Part shown: in pieces, positions 6,301 through 14,930 of the stretch
How the letters are laid out: every line of letters begins with the position of its first letter
Position numbering within the stretch: the stretch's first letter is position 1
Assembly: GCA_934667425.1 (NCBI GenBank)
Contig: CAKULV010000044.1
Coordinates: forward strand, 1 to 25,530
Direction: 5' to 3'
DNA from: an uncultured Kiritimatiellota bacterium
GTDB taxonomy: Bacteria > Verrucomicrobiota > Kiritimatiellia > RFP12 > UBA1067
DNA length: 25,530 bases
Made by a program: the position numbers and the translations under genes
The notes under the pieces: generated by a model
Seen by the model: the letters and a program-made list of their open reading frames with translations, nothing else
What the model was told of the DNA's origin: nothing
Databases searched by the model: none

Positions 6301-7593
6301 TCACTTTGCCTTTGCGTTCTTCACATCCATCACATAGACCTGGCGAGACCCCTCGTGCACCGAATTGAACCCTATCATCTTCCCGTCCGGACGCCATCTC
6401 GGATGCAGGTCGCACCGGCAGTAGATGTCGCGATACGCTTCCGGGACGAAGAAGTCCCCGACATTCCGCACCTTGTTGTCCGCAAGGCGCACCATCTTCC
6501 AGTGCCGATGGAATTTCTTGTCCCAATATCCGTCGCCCGATATGAAATTGCCGTCCGGGGAATATATGCAGTGCCCGTCGAAGTTCATTTCGTCTCCACC
6601 CACCTGATGGGCCTTTTCCTCCTCCCCGACCGTGAACTCCACGTGCGTGTACACCCGATCCTGCCACTTGCAGGTCACGATCATAGTGCGGGCGTCCCTT
6701 TCCGAAAGGGCCGGCTTCCAGTTGAAATGGGAGGACCCCCAGCCATCCGGGAAGCAGCGGCGGATGCCGGAACCATCTGCATTGCACGTAAACGCGGTGG
6801 TGTGCCAGTTCACGCCCTTGAACTTCTTCACGCCCTCCATGGACTGCTCCACGGAACGCGACAGGAAGTATATCCGCTTGCCGTCCTTAGAGATGACCGT
6901 GTGGCAGATGTAGCTCATGCCGCCTGCGGACTTCACTTCCGGGACCATGCCCTTCACGGCGGCGCACGGCACGATGAGCCTGATCTCGCCGGTCTTCAGG
7001 TTGATCCGGAAAAGCCCGTCGTCTTCCGGGAACACTACGCCCTGCTTCGGATCCTGCCCGTTGCCGAAGTATCCGTAGTCGGGACGGGTGAGGAACAGTC
7101 TCGCGTAGTTGATGCCGAGCGCCCACGTCCCGTCCTCGGAAACCGCGCTTATTGGATACGGGATGATGCGCTCTTCTTTTGTCTTCCAGTTCATGACGAC
7201 TGAGACGAACTTTCCGCCGCGCATGTCGTTGAAGATGACAGTATCCTTTGCCCAAGGTAGCCAGAACGCCATCGCCGCCTCCTGGAAATTCCACGTGCGC
7301 GTGGTCGAGAACGGGATGAACCTGTTGCCGTCTTCGGTGTCTACCACTCCAATCGTGCACGGCCTGCCGTCCGGGAGCTTGTCCTTGATGTCCGTCTCAA
7401 GCACAAGAACGTATCGATTGTCAGGACTCCACGAGTTTATCGCGAAATAGCTCGCTAAAAAATGGTCGTGCGGCCCTGCCGTGATCGCGCGCGGCGCGGA
7501 AAACTCCGGGAACGGCTTCAGTCCAGCGTCCGACGAGGCAAGCGCCGACATCGCAAGAAGCGGCGCATACGCATAGATCATCAGTTTCTTCAT
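6301..7593 (-). CDS. Exported TolB-like beta-propeller protein
   Basis: A 430-residue protein with a signal peptide (MKKLMIYAYAPLLAMSALASSDA). Repeated beta-propeller blade motifs follow, such as NSWSPDNRYVLVLE, VISKDGKRIYFLSRS, CIYSPDGNFISGDGYWD and HPRWRPDGKMIGFNS. This is the WD40-like/TolB pattern. The segment RPDYGYFGNGQDP, then DDGLFRINLKTGE, resembles propeller proteins annotated as oligogalacturonate-lyase-like in Lentisphaerae and Planctomycetes, but I cannot confirm catalytic residues. I chose the ATG at 7593 rather than one 18 nt upstream. AGGAG sits 8 nt before it and the signal peptide then starts immediately. It lies 30 nt after the amidase gene in the same direction. The function is likely periplasmic binding or processing of a glycan, at low certainty. 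Confidence 0.75.
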   Translation of the reverse strand: MKKLMIYAYAPLLAMSALASSDAGLKPFPEFSAPRAITAGPHDHFLASYFAINSWSPDNRYVLVLETDIKDKLPDGRPCTIGVVDTEDGNRFIPFSTTRTWNFQEAAMAFWLPWAKDTVIFNDMRGGKFVSVVMNWKTKEERIIPYPISAVSEDGTWALGINYARLFLTRPDYGYFGNGQDPKQGVVFPEDDGLFRINLKTGEIRLIVPCAAVKGMVPEVKSAGGMSYICHTVISKDGKRIYFLSRSVEQSMEGVKKFKGVNWHTTAFTCNADGSGIRRCFPDGWGSSHFNWKPALSERDARTMIVTCKWQDRVYTHVEFTVGEEEKAHQVGGDEMNFDGHCIYSPDGNFISGDGYWDKKFHRHWKMVRLADNKVRNVGDFFVPEAYRDIYCRCDLHPRWRPDGKMIGFNSVHEGSRQVYVMDVKNAKAK

Positions 7594-7623
7594 TGTCAGT
7601 ACTCCTATCAAAAAAAAACCATG

Positions 7624-8553
7624 TCATTCATACAGCCAGTCCAGCAGACCGAGCAGGATTGCGTTGGCGATCCGCTCGCGCCGGGCGGGATCGAGCGAAG
7701 CCTCTTCGCCTTCCGGGAGGTTGATGAAGTCCGCCTCCACGAGGCAACTCGGGACCGCAGGGTTGCGGCATACCGCGAGGGACTTGATCTCCGCTCCCTT
7801 GTTGCGCACGGGAGCAACCGCCTCCGCGACATGCCTCTGCACGGCCTTGGCCAGCGCAAGTCCCTTATCATTGGACGCATACGTGACGGTATGCCTCGCG
7901 TCACGAGGGTCGGACGCCACGCCTGTTGCGTTGTGGTGGATCGAGATGAACGCATCGACCTTCTCTCGATACGCCCGGCGAGGGCGATCGTACAGGGGCA
8001 ATGTCGCATCATCCGTCCTGGTCATCGAAACCTTGAACCCGGCCTTGCGCAGCACCGACTCCACGGACTTCGCCAGCAGGATGTTGAAGTCCTTCTCCTT
8101 CAGTCCGCGCGGGGAAAGCGCTCCCGTGTCCCTGCCGCCGTGACCCGCATCGACCATCACGTGCACCTCGCCCGGCGGCGTTCCGCGCTTCGGCCTTGGG
8201 GCAAACCTTGCGTCCGTCGGGATGCCGAGATCGGCATATGGATCGTGGGGCTTGCCCGCAACGGCCGGCTTCGCCACGGATGGCGAAGCGACGGTGAAGC
8301 TGCGGACAAGGACGTTTGTGCCTTGCGCAAACGCCAGCGTGTTCGTTCCCGGCTTCGTCCCGGCCATCGCCAGGAACGCACCCGTACGGTATACGTCTAT
8401 TCCTACGCCGTTAAGGTAGAGCCGTTCCTGCCGGTTCGTGTCGGCCGCGCCAATCACATAGGTGCAGGCCGTCGCCGGCAGCCTCTGGTTCTCGGCGGGG
8501 AACGTGACCAGGATCGAAGCCAGAAATGCGCAAAGCATATGTATGATTGTCAC
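7624..8553 (-). CDS. N-acetylmuramoyl-L-alanine amidase (Amidase_3)
   Basis: A 309-residue exported zinc amidase that cuts the lactyl-amide bond between MurNAc and the stem peptide of peptidoglycan. The catalytic domain spans about residues 130-309. All expected zinc and catalytic residues can be placed: His138 in VDAGHGGRD, Glu153 in GLKEKDF, His206 in SIHHNA, and Glu273 in CLVEADFI. The N-terminus has a hydrophobic leader (MLCAFLASILVTF) and then an uncharacterised beta-rich region of about 90 residues that may localise the enzyme. The start is GTG, overlapping the stop of the upstream TIM-barrel gene as GTGA, which implies translational coupling; an internal ATG at 8538 is the alternative. 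No SPOR or LysM domain is visible. Confidence 0.9.
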   Translation of the reverse strand: MTIIHMLCAFLASILVTFPAENQRLPATACTYVIGAADTNRQERLYLNGVGIDVYRTGAFLAMAGTKPGTNTLAFAQGTNVLVRSFTVASPSVAKPAVAGKPHDPYADLGIPTDARFAPRPKRGTPPGEVHVMVDAGHGGRDTGALSPRGLKEKDFNILLAKSVESVLRKAGFKVSMTRTDDATLPLYDRPRRAYREKVDAFISIHHNATGVASDPRDARHTVTYASNDKGLALAKAVQRHVAEAVAPVRNKGAEIKSLAVCRNPAVPSCLVEADFINLPEGEEASLDPARRERIANAILLGLLDWLYE

Positions 8554-9476
8554 GCCAGCGACTTCATCAGCGCGAGGGCCTTGTCAAGAGCCTTCTCGAA
8601 CTCCGCGCCCTTCGGCCATCCGCATTCGCACGAAACGCCGCCTGTGTAGCCGATCTTCTTGAGCGCATCGAAGTACGGCTTGAATATCTCCGCATCGTCG
8701 GGACGGGTCCCCGGGAACTGGCGGGTCTCCTTGCACGCGATGTGGCAGTGCTTGAGGTGGCATCCCGCGTCTACGATCGAGCAGGCAGACTCCCTTCCGC
8801 AGATCATGTGGAAGATGTCCGCAAGCTCCTGGAGGCGGGGATGGTTCACGTCGCGCACGATCTGCATTCCCTGCCACACGTAGTTTATGATGTTCGACTC
8901 GTTCGGGCGCAACGGCTCAATCACGATCTGGACGGTCTTAAGATCCTCAACGCGCTTGCACAGCTGGCGGCAGAACTCCGTGTACTGCTGAACGCCGGTC
9001 TCGGGCTTGGGCTGCTGGTCGCGGGGCCCGCAGATGTCGCCGGGGACGTTGCGGGCGCCGCCGGAACCGAACACGATGGTCTTGGTGCCAACCTCATCGG
9101 CGCGGCGAAGCACGCGTTCCGCATAGTCGAGCGCCGGCGCAAAGTCTGCCTTCGGGCCCGTAATGCGGAACGTGCCGGGCAAGAATCCGTTGCAGCTGCG
9201 GAGCGGAAGCCCGCATGCAAGGATCTTGTCCTTCTGCCTCTTCCATTCCTCATCCGACTTGGTGGGGATGAATGCACTCGCGGCAGAGGTCTCGACGAAG
9301 TCGTAGCCGTGCGCCTTGAGCAGCTTGGCGTCGGATATCGGGCGGCACACGCCAAAAAGAATCTTGGCCTTCCCTGCGCAGGACGAGCCATTCGCGCAGG
9401 CCTTTCCGCTTCCGCCGGTTGTGCAGCCCGCCAATCCGGTGGCTGCCGCAGTCATGAGGAATTCCCTTCTGTTCAT
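8550..9476 (-). CDS. Tat-exported lipoprotein, xylose-isomerase-like TIM barrel
   Basis: A 308-residue protein. It starts MNRREFLMTAAATGLAGC: a twin-arginine motif followed by a lipobox cysteine at about residue 18, which suggests folded export and lipid anchoring. From about residue 38 it is a sugar phosphate isomerase/epimerase-type barrel. Conserved metal-site segments are visible: IVIEPLRP (Glu), CSIVDAGCHLKHCHIACKE (Asp/His/Glu) and a final GVSCECGWP (Glu). Family members isomerise or epimerise sugars or related polyols with a divalent metal; the substrate is not predictable. AAGGAG lies 8-9 nt upstream of the ATG. It sits between an acyltransferase and an amidase gene, suggesting cell-envelope or periplasmic carbohydrate work. 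Confidence 0.82.
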   Translation of the reverse strand: MNRREFLMTAAATGLAGCTTGGSGKACANGSSCAGKAKILFGVCRPISDAKLLKAHGYDFVETSAASAFIPTKSDEEWKRQKDKILACGLPLRSCNGFLPGTFRITGPKADFAPALDYAERVLRRADEVGTKTIVFGSGGARNVPGDICGPRDQQPKPETGVQQYTEFCRQLCKRVEDLKTVQIVIEPLRPNESNIINYVWQGMQIVRDVNHPRLQELADIFHMICGRESACSIVDAGCHLKHCHIACKETRQFPGTRPDDAEIFKPYFDALKKIGYTGGVSCECGWPKGAEFEKALDKALALMKSLA

Positions 9477-9510
9477 CTATGTGTCTCCTTTTCGTTTTTC
9501 TTTACGCCGA

Positions 9511-10071
9511 TCAAACGGCCTGTAGAGCCTCGCCGTCCCCGACATTGCGCCGCACCACGACCCCCGCCGCGATGTATGCGTGGTCTCCTACGCTCATGTG
9601 CCCGAGTAGCGTCGCCGCCGGGCGCAGCATTGAGAAGTCGCCCATCCTTGTGTCGTGGCCTACGCCGGCCCTGGAACAGACTATGGCGAACTTGCCGAGC
9701 TCCGCGCCGACGGATACGACCGCCTGAGGGCCGACAAACACCCCGTGGCGCAGCTCGGCCGTGGGGGCGACATCCGCCGAAGGATCCACTATCACGGGGA
9801 AGTCGCGCCCGCGAAGACGGCGGTACACCCTCTCACGGGCCGCATTGTCCCCTATCGCCAGATACACGGCGGCGGCCGGATTGTCCTGAAACGCCTTCTC
9901 TACGTCGCCGAGGAGCGGATAGCCCTCTACGGATCCGGTCGCCTTCGCAGGGTCGTCGTCGGCGAACCCGAGGATATTCCAGGTCTCTTCCCGCTCGTTT
10001 ATCCTCTCAAGCGTCCAAATGACCTCGCGGCCCCAGCCGCCAGCCCCAACTATTATTATGTCACGCGCCAC
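9511..10071 (-). CDS. Sugar O/N-acyltransferase, NeuD/PglD-like
   Basis: A 186-residue protein with an N-terminal nucleotide-sugar-binding Rossmann half (DIIIVGAGGWGREV, then ILGFADDD and AVYLAIGDNAARE). A C-terminal left-handed beta-helix of hexapeptide repeats follows (HGVFVGPQAVVSVGAELGK, and HMSVGDHAYIAAGVVV). This architecture is that of PglD/NeuD acetyltransferases, which acetylate an amino sugar on a nucleotide carrier using acetyl-CoA. The protein ends early (RRNVGDGEALQAV) and lacks the last coil and usual tail of the family, so it may be slightly truncated. The start is GTG with GGAGG 6 nt upstream, overlapping the sugar transferase stop by 11 nt. Pairing with a PglC-like gene suggests a modified-sugar step in glycan assembly; no aminotransferase (PglE) is adjacent. 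Confidence 0.85.
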   Translation of the reverse strand: MARDIIIVGAGGWGREVIWTLERINEREETWNILGFADDDPAKATGSVEGYPLLGDVEKAFQDNPAAAVYLAIGDNAARERVYRRLRGRDFPVIVDPSADVAPTAELRHGVFVGPQAVVSVGAELGKFAIVCSRAGVGHDTRMGDFSMLRPAATLLGHMSVGDHAYIAAGVVVRRNVGDGEALQAV

Positions 10072-10606
10072 GGAACTCCTCCATCCTGTCTCCGCCGGCG
10101 AACGCGGCGGGAATCGTCATCAAAAGAATCTTTACGTCCATCAGCAGGCTGTGGTTCTCGACGTAGTCAACGTCATACGCGAACTTCTCATCCCATGACA
10201 GCGCATTGCGTCCATGCACCTGCGCCCATCCGGTTATCCCGGGCCGCACATTGTGCCGCCGAAACTGCTCCGCCGAGTATCGCGGCAGGTATGCGACAGG
10301 CAGCGGGCGCGGCCCAACGAGGGACATGTCGCCTTTCAGCACATTCAGGAACTGCGGCACCTCGTCGAGCGAAAGCTTGCGAAGCCAGCGGCCAAGCCGC
10401 GTCGCCTCGGGCTCTTCTCCGTCCCGGGCGTCCATAGTCCTGAACTTCAGCACGAAGAAAGGCCTGCCGCCAAGGCCGGCCCGCTCCTGAAGGAAGAATA
10501 CAGGTCTTCCATCGCACGCAAGCACGGCAAGCGCAGTCGCGAGCATCAGCGGCAGCCAAAGCGCTGCGGTAAGCGCAACAAGCGTGATGTCGAAAGCGCG
10601 CTTCAT
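10061..10606 (-). CDS. Undecaprenyl-phosphate sugar-1-phosphate transferase, PglC-like
   Basis: A 181-residue monotopic bacterial sugar transferase. One N-terminal hydrophobic segment (LVALTAALWLPLMLATALAVLA) is followed by the core motifs FFLQERAGLGGRPF, KFRTMDA, LSLDEVPQFLNVLKGDMSLVGPRP and RPGITGWAQVHGRN. The catalytic Asp-Glu dyad is Asp81-Glu82. These enzymes start glycan assembly by moving a sugar-1-phosphate from a UDP-sugar to the polyprenyl phosphate carrier at the inner face of the membrane. Short length without extra N-terminal helices matches the PglC group rather than WcaJ or WbaP. The longer open frame upstream to 10882 is only an overlap with the MBL gene. The ATG at 10606 comes one base after that gene's stop and begins the typical MKRAFDI. 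Confidence 0.92.
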   Translation of the reverse strand: MKRAFDITLVALTAALWLPLMLATALAVLACDGRPVFFLQERAGLGGRPFFVLKFRTMDARDGEEPEATRLGRWLRKLSLDEVPQFLNVLKGDMSLVGPRPLPVAYLPRYSAEQFRRHNVRPGITGWAQVHGRNALSWDEKFAYDVDYVENHSLLMDVKILLMTIPAAFAGGDRMEEFRGA

Positions 10607-10607
10607 C

Positions 10608-12005
10608 TCAGTCGAACACGAAGGATTGCCCCGGCTGCGGGGCGGTTGCGCGGGGTGCGCCGTGCTCGACAAGCAGCTTGCGCATCGCCTCCACCTTTTC
10701 CGGCTCGCCATGTATCGCGAACGCATGCTTGACGTTCTTGCCGACATGGTCGAACCAGTCCATGAGGCCATCGCGGTCCGCATGCGCGGAAAGCGCGTTG
10801 ATGGTCTCCACCCTGGCATTGAGTTCAAGCTCCTCGCCAAGTATGCGGATTGGGTTGCGCTCCTCCACAAGGCGGCGGCCAAGCGTGTTCTCGGCCTGGA
10901 ACCCCACTATCAGGACTATGTTCCACGGATCGGAGACGATCTGCTTCAGGTGGTGGACTACCCGACCTCCCTCGCACATCCCGGACGCGGCGATTATTAT
11001 CATCGGGCCGCTCTTGTCGTTCAGGGCCATCGAATCGCTCGGCGTGAGCACGTACTGCATGCCGTCAAGGCACAGGGGGGAACGCCCCGCCTTTATCATC
11101 GCCAGAGCCTCCTCGTTGTAGCACCCCGGATGGTGCGCATAGATCTCGGTGGCCTTCTGCGAAAGCGGCGAATCTATGTAGATCGGGACCCTCGGAAGGC
11201 GGCCCGCATCGCGGAGTCTGTTGAGGTAGTATATGATCTGCTGGGTGCGCCCAACGGAGAACGCAGGGATCAGCAGTTTGGCGTTGTGCCTGTCGATCTT
11301 CCTCACGAGCATCTCAAGCTTGTCCTGCACCGACCCGGCGGAGGGATGGAGCCTGTCTGCGTAGGTGGACTCTATCAGCAGGATGTCCGCGCCCTCCGGA
11401 TATTCGTAATGGCGGAGGATCGGTTGGTTGGGCTGGCCAAGGTCGCCTGAGAACAGCAGCCTGTGGCTGTGGCCCGTGCCGCCCGAAACGTCTAACTGGA
11501 CAAGCGCCGAGCCGAGGATGTGACCCGCGTTGTGGAACGTGAACTCGATTCCGGGGGCGATCCTCGTGGGAGTGTGGAGGTGCACCGGCGTCATCAGCTT
11601 CATCAGCGCATCGATGTCCGCCTCGTTGTAAAGCTCCTCGAAGAGTTTCTTGCCCTGAGCCCTGCGCTTCTTGTTCACGTACTCCACGTCACGCCGCTGG
11701 AGGAAGCAGGAGTCGCGGAGCATTATGTCGCAGAGGTCGACGGTCTGGCTTCTCGCGAAGACCCGTCCGCGAAAGCCCGCCTTCACGAGCTGCGGCAGGT
11801 TGCCGGAGTGGTCGATGTGCGCGTGGGAGAGGATCACGTAGTCGACGGTCTTCGCATCGACAGGCAGGTTGCGGTTCTTCTCGAACGCCTCCTTGCGATG
11901 CCCCTGGTAGAGTCCGCAGTCAAGCAGGATGCGCTTTCCGCACGCCTCGACGAGGTGCATGGATCCGGTCGTCGTTCGGGCAGCGCCAAGAAACGTGATC
12001 TTCAT
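10608..12005 (-). CDS. Metallo-beta-lactamase/beta-CASP ribonuclease-like protein
   Basis: A 465-residue cytoplasmic protein. The MBL core has GAARTTTGS near the N-terminus and the zinc motif HAHIDH (His61, His63, Asp65, His66). HNAGHILGSA and FSGDLG follow, then a beta-CASP insert (LLIESTYADR, then LLIPAFSVGRTQQIIYYLN and ASGMCEGGRVVHHLK). The C-terminal RMMBL segment has VETINALSAHADRDGLMDWF. Members of this bacterial group (COG1236-like) are predicted or shown to be RNA exo- or endonucleases related to CPSF-73. AGGAG lies about 8 nt before the ATG. It is embedded between an exported esterase and a glycan transferase, with the transferase ATG one base after its stop, so the operon mixes RNA metabolism with envelope functions. 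Confidence 0.93.
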   Translation of the reverse strand: MKITFLGAARTTTGSMHLVEACGKRILLDCGLYQGHRKEAFEKNRNLPVDAKTVDYVILSHAHIDHSGNLPQLVKAGFRGRVFARSQTVDLCDIMLRDSCFLQRRDVEYVNKKRRAQGKKLFEELYNEADIDALMKLMTPVHLHTPTRIAPGIEFTFHNAGHILGSALVQLDVSGGTGHSHRLLFSGDLGQPNQPILRHYEYPEGADILLIESTYADRLHPSAGSVQDKLEMLVRKIDRHNAKLLIPAFSVGRTQQIIYYLNRLRDAGRLPRVPIYIDSPLSQKATEIYAHHPGCYNEEALAMIKAGRSPLCLDGMQYVLTPSDSMALNDKSGPMIIIAASGMCEGGRVVHHLKQIVSDPWNIVLIVGFQAENTLGRRLVEERNPIRILGEELELNARVETINALSAHADRDGLMDWFDHVGKNVKHAFAIHGEPEKVEAMRKLLVEHGAPRATAPQPGQSFVFD

Positions 12006-12063
12006 GGTCGTCTCCTCTCTTGTCTATAGTCCAATAGGGAAAATGGCAACGCCTTGCGAACCG

Positions 12064-13407
12064 CTATTTCCCGAACACGCCGTCGGCAAAGTCCATCAGC
12101 CATTGCCAGTCGTAGCCGGAGATTCCGTGATTCTGGCTGCGGCGCACGTATCCGAGATCCTTGCCGATCGCCGAGGTGTCGAAGTCCGCCGGCCACTCCA
12201 CGTCGGGCATGCCGCCCTTTCCGAGGAACGTCCACACGGGGCTTGCCGCCTTGACCGAGAGGTATTCGCCCTTCGTGTCGAACCACTTGGAGCCAAAGCC
12301 CTCGACGAGAAGCGCGCGCGGCGCAATGCACGCGACGAGCAGGTGCTGGTCGAACGGCATGGTCTTCCACGGAGCCTCCGCGTACTTCGCGTAGGCGCGG
12401 CAGTACCAATGCGTGAAGTAGCGGTTCTCGGTGGAGACGTTCTCGCCGTAGTCGCGCTTGGCGAGCGGGATGCCGCCGCCGCCGGTCTGGTTCGGCACGC
12501 AGACGGCGAAGCGCTCGTCTCTCGCCGCAGCGAGGAACGCGGCCTTGCCGAGACGGGAGCACCCCGTGACCACGCTTCTCTTCGCATCGATCCCGGGGAC
12601 GCGCTCCGCAAGGTCGAGGCCGCGCGAAAGCGCCCATGCCCATGCGCCGATGGCGGTGATGTTGTCCGTGCGGCTCTCGTCGCGCCTGCCCCACAGCCCG
12701 AACACCCCGGTGTACGCGAACGGGTTCTGCTGGAACTTTGGATCCTTCTCGTTGCGGTTCGGATCCGGGGATACCTCGCAGTAGCATGCGCTCATCACGG
12801 CGTAGCCGCGCGCAAGGATGATCCCAAGCGGGAATACGCTCGCCCCGTTTGGATCCTGCATGATTCCGCGAGTGCGCTCCACGCACCTGTGCCCGTCCGT
12901 ATTCTCCCCGGCCCGGCTCCAGCCCTGCTGGACGGGGATGTCGGCGTCCGGCACGAGCTCGTGGTTGCCTCGATAGTTGAGGAAGGATATGACCGGGACA
13001 GGCTTCTTCGCGAACGTCGGCACCCAGACGATCCAGTTGACGCAGGGTCCGCTCTTGTCCTTCCTGAACCACATCCTGTACTGGCGGCGGATCGCGTACC
13101 CGTCAACGGTATTCTTCTCGTCCACGAGTTCGGTGACCACGGCCTCCGGCCTCGGCGGCTCCTCTCCGAACATCTCCCTGGCGAAGATTCCGAGTATCTC
13201 CCTGCGGCGCTCGGCCCAGTCCGCAGCGTTCTTGACCTTCCGTCCGTCCACGAAGGTAAGCGGGTCCTCAAGCGCATACGCAGGTATCTTCGACTCGTCG
13301 TAGTTCGGCTCGCGTATGAACACTTCCCTATCCTGGAAGAACCCCACCTCGGCAAGTGCGCCGAACGCGCAGATCGAGGCGATCCCAAACAACATGTGCT
13401 TCTTCAT
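12064..13407 (-). CDS. Exported CE15-type (glucuronoyl esterase-like) alpha/beta hydrolase
   Basis: A 447-residue protein with signal peptide MKKHMLFGIASICAFGALA. The alpha/beta hydrolase core carries the CE15-typical nucleophile motif GCSRLGKAA (Ser284), preceded by ITAIGAWAWALSRGLDL and followed by RFAVCVPNQTGGGG. APRALLVEGFGSKWFD probably holds the acidic residue, and QNHGISGYDWQW holds the candidate catalytic His427. CE15 enzymes cleave the ester between lignin alcohols and glucuronic acid on xylan; some bacterial members have broader specificity. The purine-rich GAGGAAACAGG just upstream supports this ATG. It lies 47 nt after the metallophosphatase gene and 58 nt before the MBL gene. This is the clearest plant-polysaccharide enzyme in the window. 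Confidence 0.87.
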   Translation of the reverse strand: MKKHMLFGIASICAFGALAEVGFFQDREVFIREPNYDESKIPAYALEDPLTFVDGRKVKNAADWAERRREILGIFAREMFGEEPPRPEAVVTELVDEKNTVDGYAIRRQYRMWFRKDKSGPCVNWIVWVPTFAKKPVPVISFLNYRGNHELVPDADIPVQQGWSRAGENTDGHRCVERTRGIMQDPNGASVFPLGIILARGYAVMSACYCEVSPDPNRNEKDPKFQQNPFAYTGVFGLWGRRDESRTDNITAIGAWAWALSRGLDLAERVPGIDAKRSVVTGCSRLGKAAFLAAARDERFAVCVPNQTGGGGIPLAKRDYGENVSTENRYFTHWYCRAYAKYAEAPWKTMPFDQHLLVACIAPRALLVEGFGSKWFDTKGEYLSVKAASPVWTFLGKGGMPDVEWPADFDTSAIGKDLGYVRRSQNHGISGYDWQWLMDFADGVFGK

Positions 13408-13454
13408 TACCTGTTTCCTCTATTCCATCTTCAAGAACATCAATCCAACGGACG

Positions 13455-14786
13455 CTACGCCCTGGGCTTGAACGCGAACTCTCCAGCAACGCGGCCGTGG
13501 TGCAGATCGTGGACAGCGATCTTCAGCTCTCCGGCCTCTACCTTGCCTTCGATCACCGTGGCGAAACGCCCCCTCTTCTCGTCAAGGGTGGGACTGCCGC
13601 CGACGATCTGCGCCCAAGGACGGTCTGCGGCAGGCGCGTCGTAGCGGTATTCATGCTGATGCGCCGCGATCAGGAGCTGCACCCCGTGCCGCTTGAACAG
13701 CGGCCCCCACAGTTCGGCGCACGACTTCTCCCAGATGGCGAAGTCGTGCCGGTACTTGCCGCCGCAGTTGTCGCATGTGCCGCCGGGGTTGGCCCACGGG
13801 CGCGGATCGAAGAGCGGGATGTGGCAGAACGCGACAAGGTACGGGGCGGACTTTATCTCGGGCCTTTCAAGGGCATCCGCAAGCCACGCCGTCTGCGCCA
13901 CGCGATACGCCTCGTTGTTGAAGAGGCCCGCATAGACGTCCCGTCCGTCAGGCTTGTCCTCCCCGGTATCAAGGCCGACAAGCGCAATGTCGCCGAGCCG
14001 GAACGCGAAGTTGCGCCCAAGGTCCCAGTCTCGGGAAAGGCGCTCCTCCGGCTGCCTGAACATGAACACGCGCTCCAGACGGCGGCACGCAAGGCCGCGC
14101 TGGTCATGGTTGCCAGGGACAAGGCAGAACGGGATCTCCGATGCGTAGTCCTTGCGCGAAATTCCCGGATTGAGGAATATCTGCACAAGGCTGTCGATAG
14201 TCTCCTGGGTGTTGCAGGCATCTCCGTTCCATACCGCCAACGCCGGCTTGAGCTCGGCGATCTTGTCGACCACAGGCCCGAACGACGACCATACGGCATG
14301 CGTATCGTTGCATACGCAGAAATGCGAGCCGGCCGCCCCGCCGGCCGTCGTGAACGACCGGACCGCAGGATCGATCTCCGTGCCGAGCACCTTCATGTCG
14401 TAGCCACCGCCGTACTTGATCCTGTCCGCACCGATCCGATAATAGTACCGAGTGGCGGGCTTCAAGCCGGTAAGGCGCACGAGCATCACCTTGTCGTTCA
14501 TGTCCGTGACGCGGAATCCGCCGCACTTCACCCTCTTCGCCGCCTTCATGTCGGCGGACTCGGAGTATTCCACGAACCCGTTGGCCATCGAGCTTACCGC
14601 GAACGCAACGCCCATCGACGTCGGCGCCGGGTTCTGAAGCATGGGTGCCGACGCGATCAGCGGAGCATTTGCCGGCGCGACAATCGAGCATACGCCGCCG
14701 CTGCACCGCGGTGCGGCCACCGCGCATCCCGCCGCGGCCGCTCCGGCCGTCGCCACCGTCCCTTTAAGAAATTCTCTCCTGTTCAT
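13455..14786 (-). CDS. Tat-exported metallophosphoesterase, purple-acid-phosphatase-like
   Basis: A 443-residue protein starting MNRREFLKGTVATAGAAAAGC, a twin-arginine leader with a cysteine that could be a lipobox. An N-terminal fibronectin-like domain (about residues 45-150; LTGLKPATRYYYRIG) precedes a calcineurin-type phosphoesterase domain. The five metal motifs are visible: NDTH, GDACN, GNHD, CHIP and AHQH. The last normally reads GHxH, so one glycine is replaced by alanine. Family members hydrolyse phosphomonoesters or diesters in the periplasm. TTGGAGG is 6 nt before the ATG. The open frame extends to 15083, but the extra 5' part is repeat DNA with no ribosome binding site. An extended -10 promoter lies just upstream. 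It is probably the first gene of the nine-gene run ending at 5594. Confidence 0.88.
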   Translation of the reverse strand: MNRREFLKGTVATAGAAAAGCAVAAPRCSGGVCSIVAPANAPLIASAPMLQNPAPTSMGVAFAVSSMANGFVEYSESADMKAAKRVKCGGFRVTDMNDKVMLVRLTGLKPATRYYYRIGADRIKYGGGYDMKVLGTEIDPAVRSFTTAGGAAGSHFCVCNDTHAVWSSFGPVVDKIAELKPALAVWNGDACNTQETIDSLVQIFLNPGISRKDYASEIPFCLVPGNHDQRGLACRRLERVFMFRQPEERLSRDWDLGRNFAFRLGDIALVGLDTGEDKPDGRDVYAGLFNNEAYRVAQTAWLADALERPEIKSAPYLVAFCHIPLFDPRPWANPGGTCDNCGGKYRHDFAIWEKSCAELWGPLFKRHGVQLLIAAHQHEYRYDAPAADRPWAQIVGGSPTLDEKRGRFATVIEGKVEAGELKIAVHDLHHGRVAGEFAFKPRA

Positions 14787-14813
14787 GAAGCGCCTCCAAT
14801 AATGTTGCGGACG

Positions 14814-14822
14814 ATTATACCA
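14814..14822 (-). promoter_or_regulatory. Extended -10 promoter of operon C
   Basis: The minus strand reads TGGTATAAT. No strong -35 is visible; a weak TTGCGC lies 19 nt upstream. The site is about 28 nt upstream of the metallophosphatase ATG, leaving space for the GGAGG ribosome binding site. Confidence 0.6.
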
Positions 14823-14861
14823 TATCTTCTCGCCCATGGCGCAACCGCGACAAACCGAAAA

Positions 14862-14890
14862 TTTTCGATTTCCGATTTTTCGATTTGCGA
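14862..14890. repeat. Heptad array, TTTNCGA type (4 units)
   Basis: Units TTTTCGA, TTTCCGA, TTTTTCGA (one 8-mer) and TTTGCGA, followed by CTGCATTTGG and CATTTAGG. The same order (array, then a TGCATTTAG-like motif) occurs at 19397 and, inverted, at 1130. Confidence 0.8.
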
Positions 14891-14930
14891 CTGCATTTGG
14901 CCATTTAGGCATTTGATGACATGCTGATGC

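Noticed and set aside
10607..10882. N-terminal extension of the sugar transferase frame
   Set aside because: The extra 92 residues are low-complexity Arg/Ser-rich and lie antisense-free within the MBL gene in another frame. The family-typical MKRAFDI start is at 10606.
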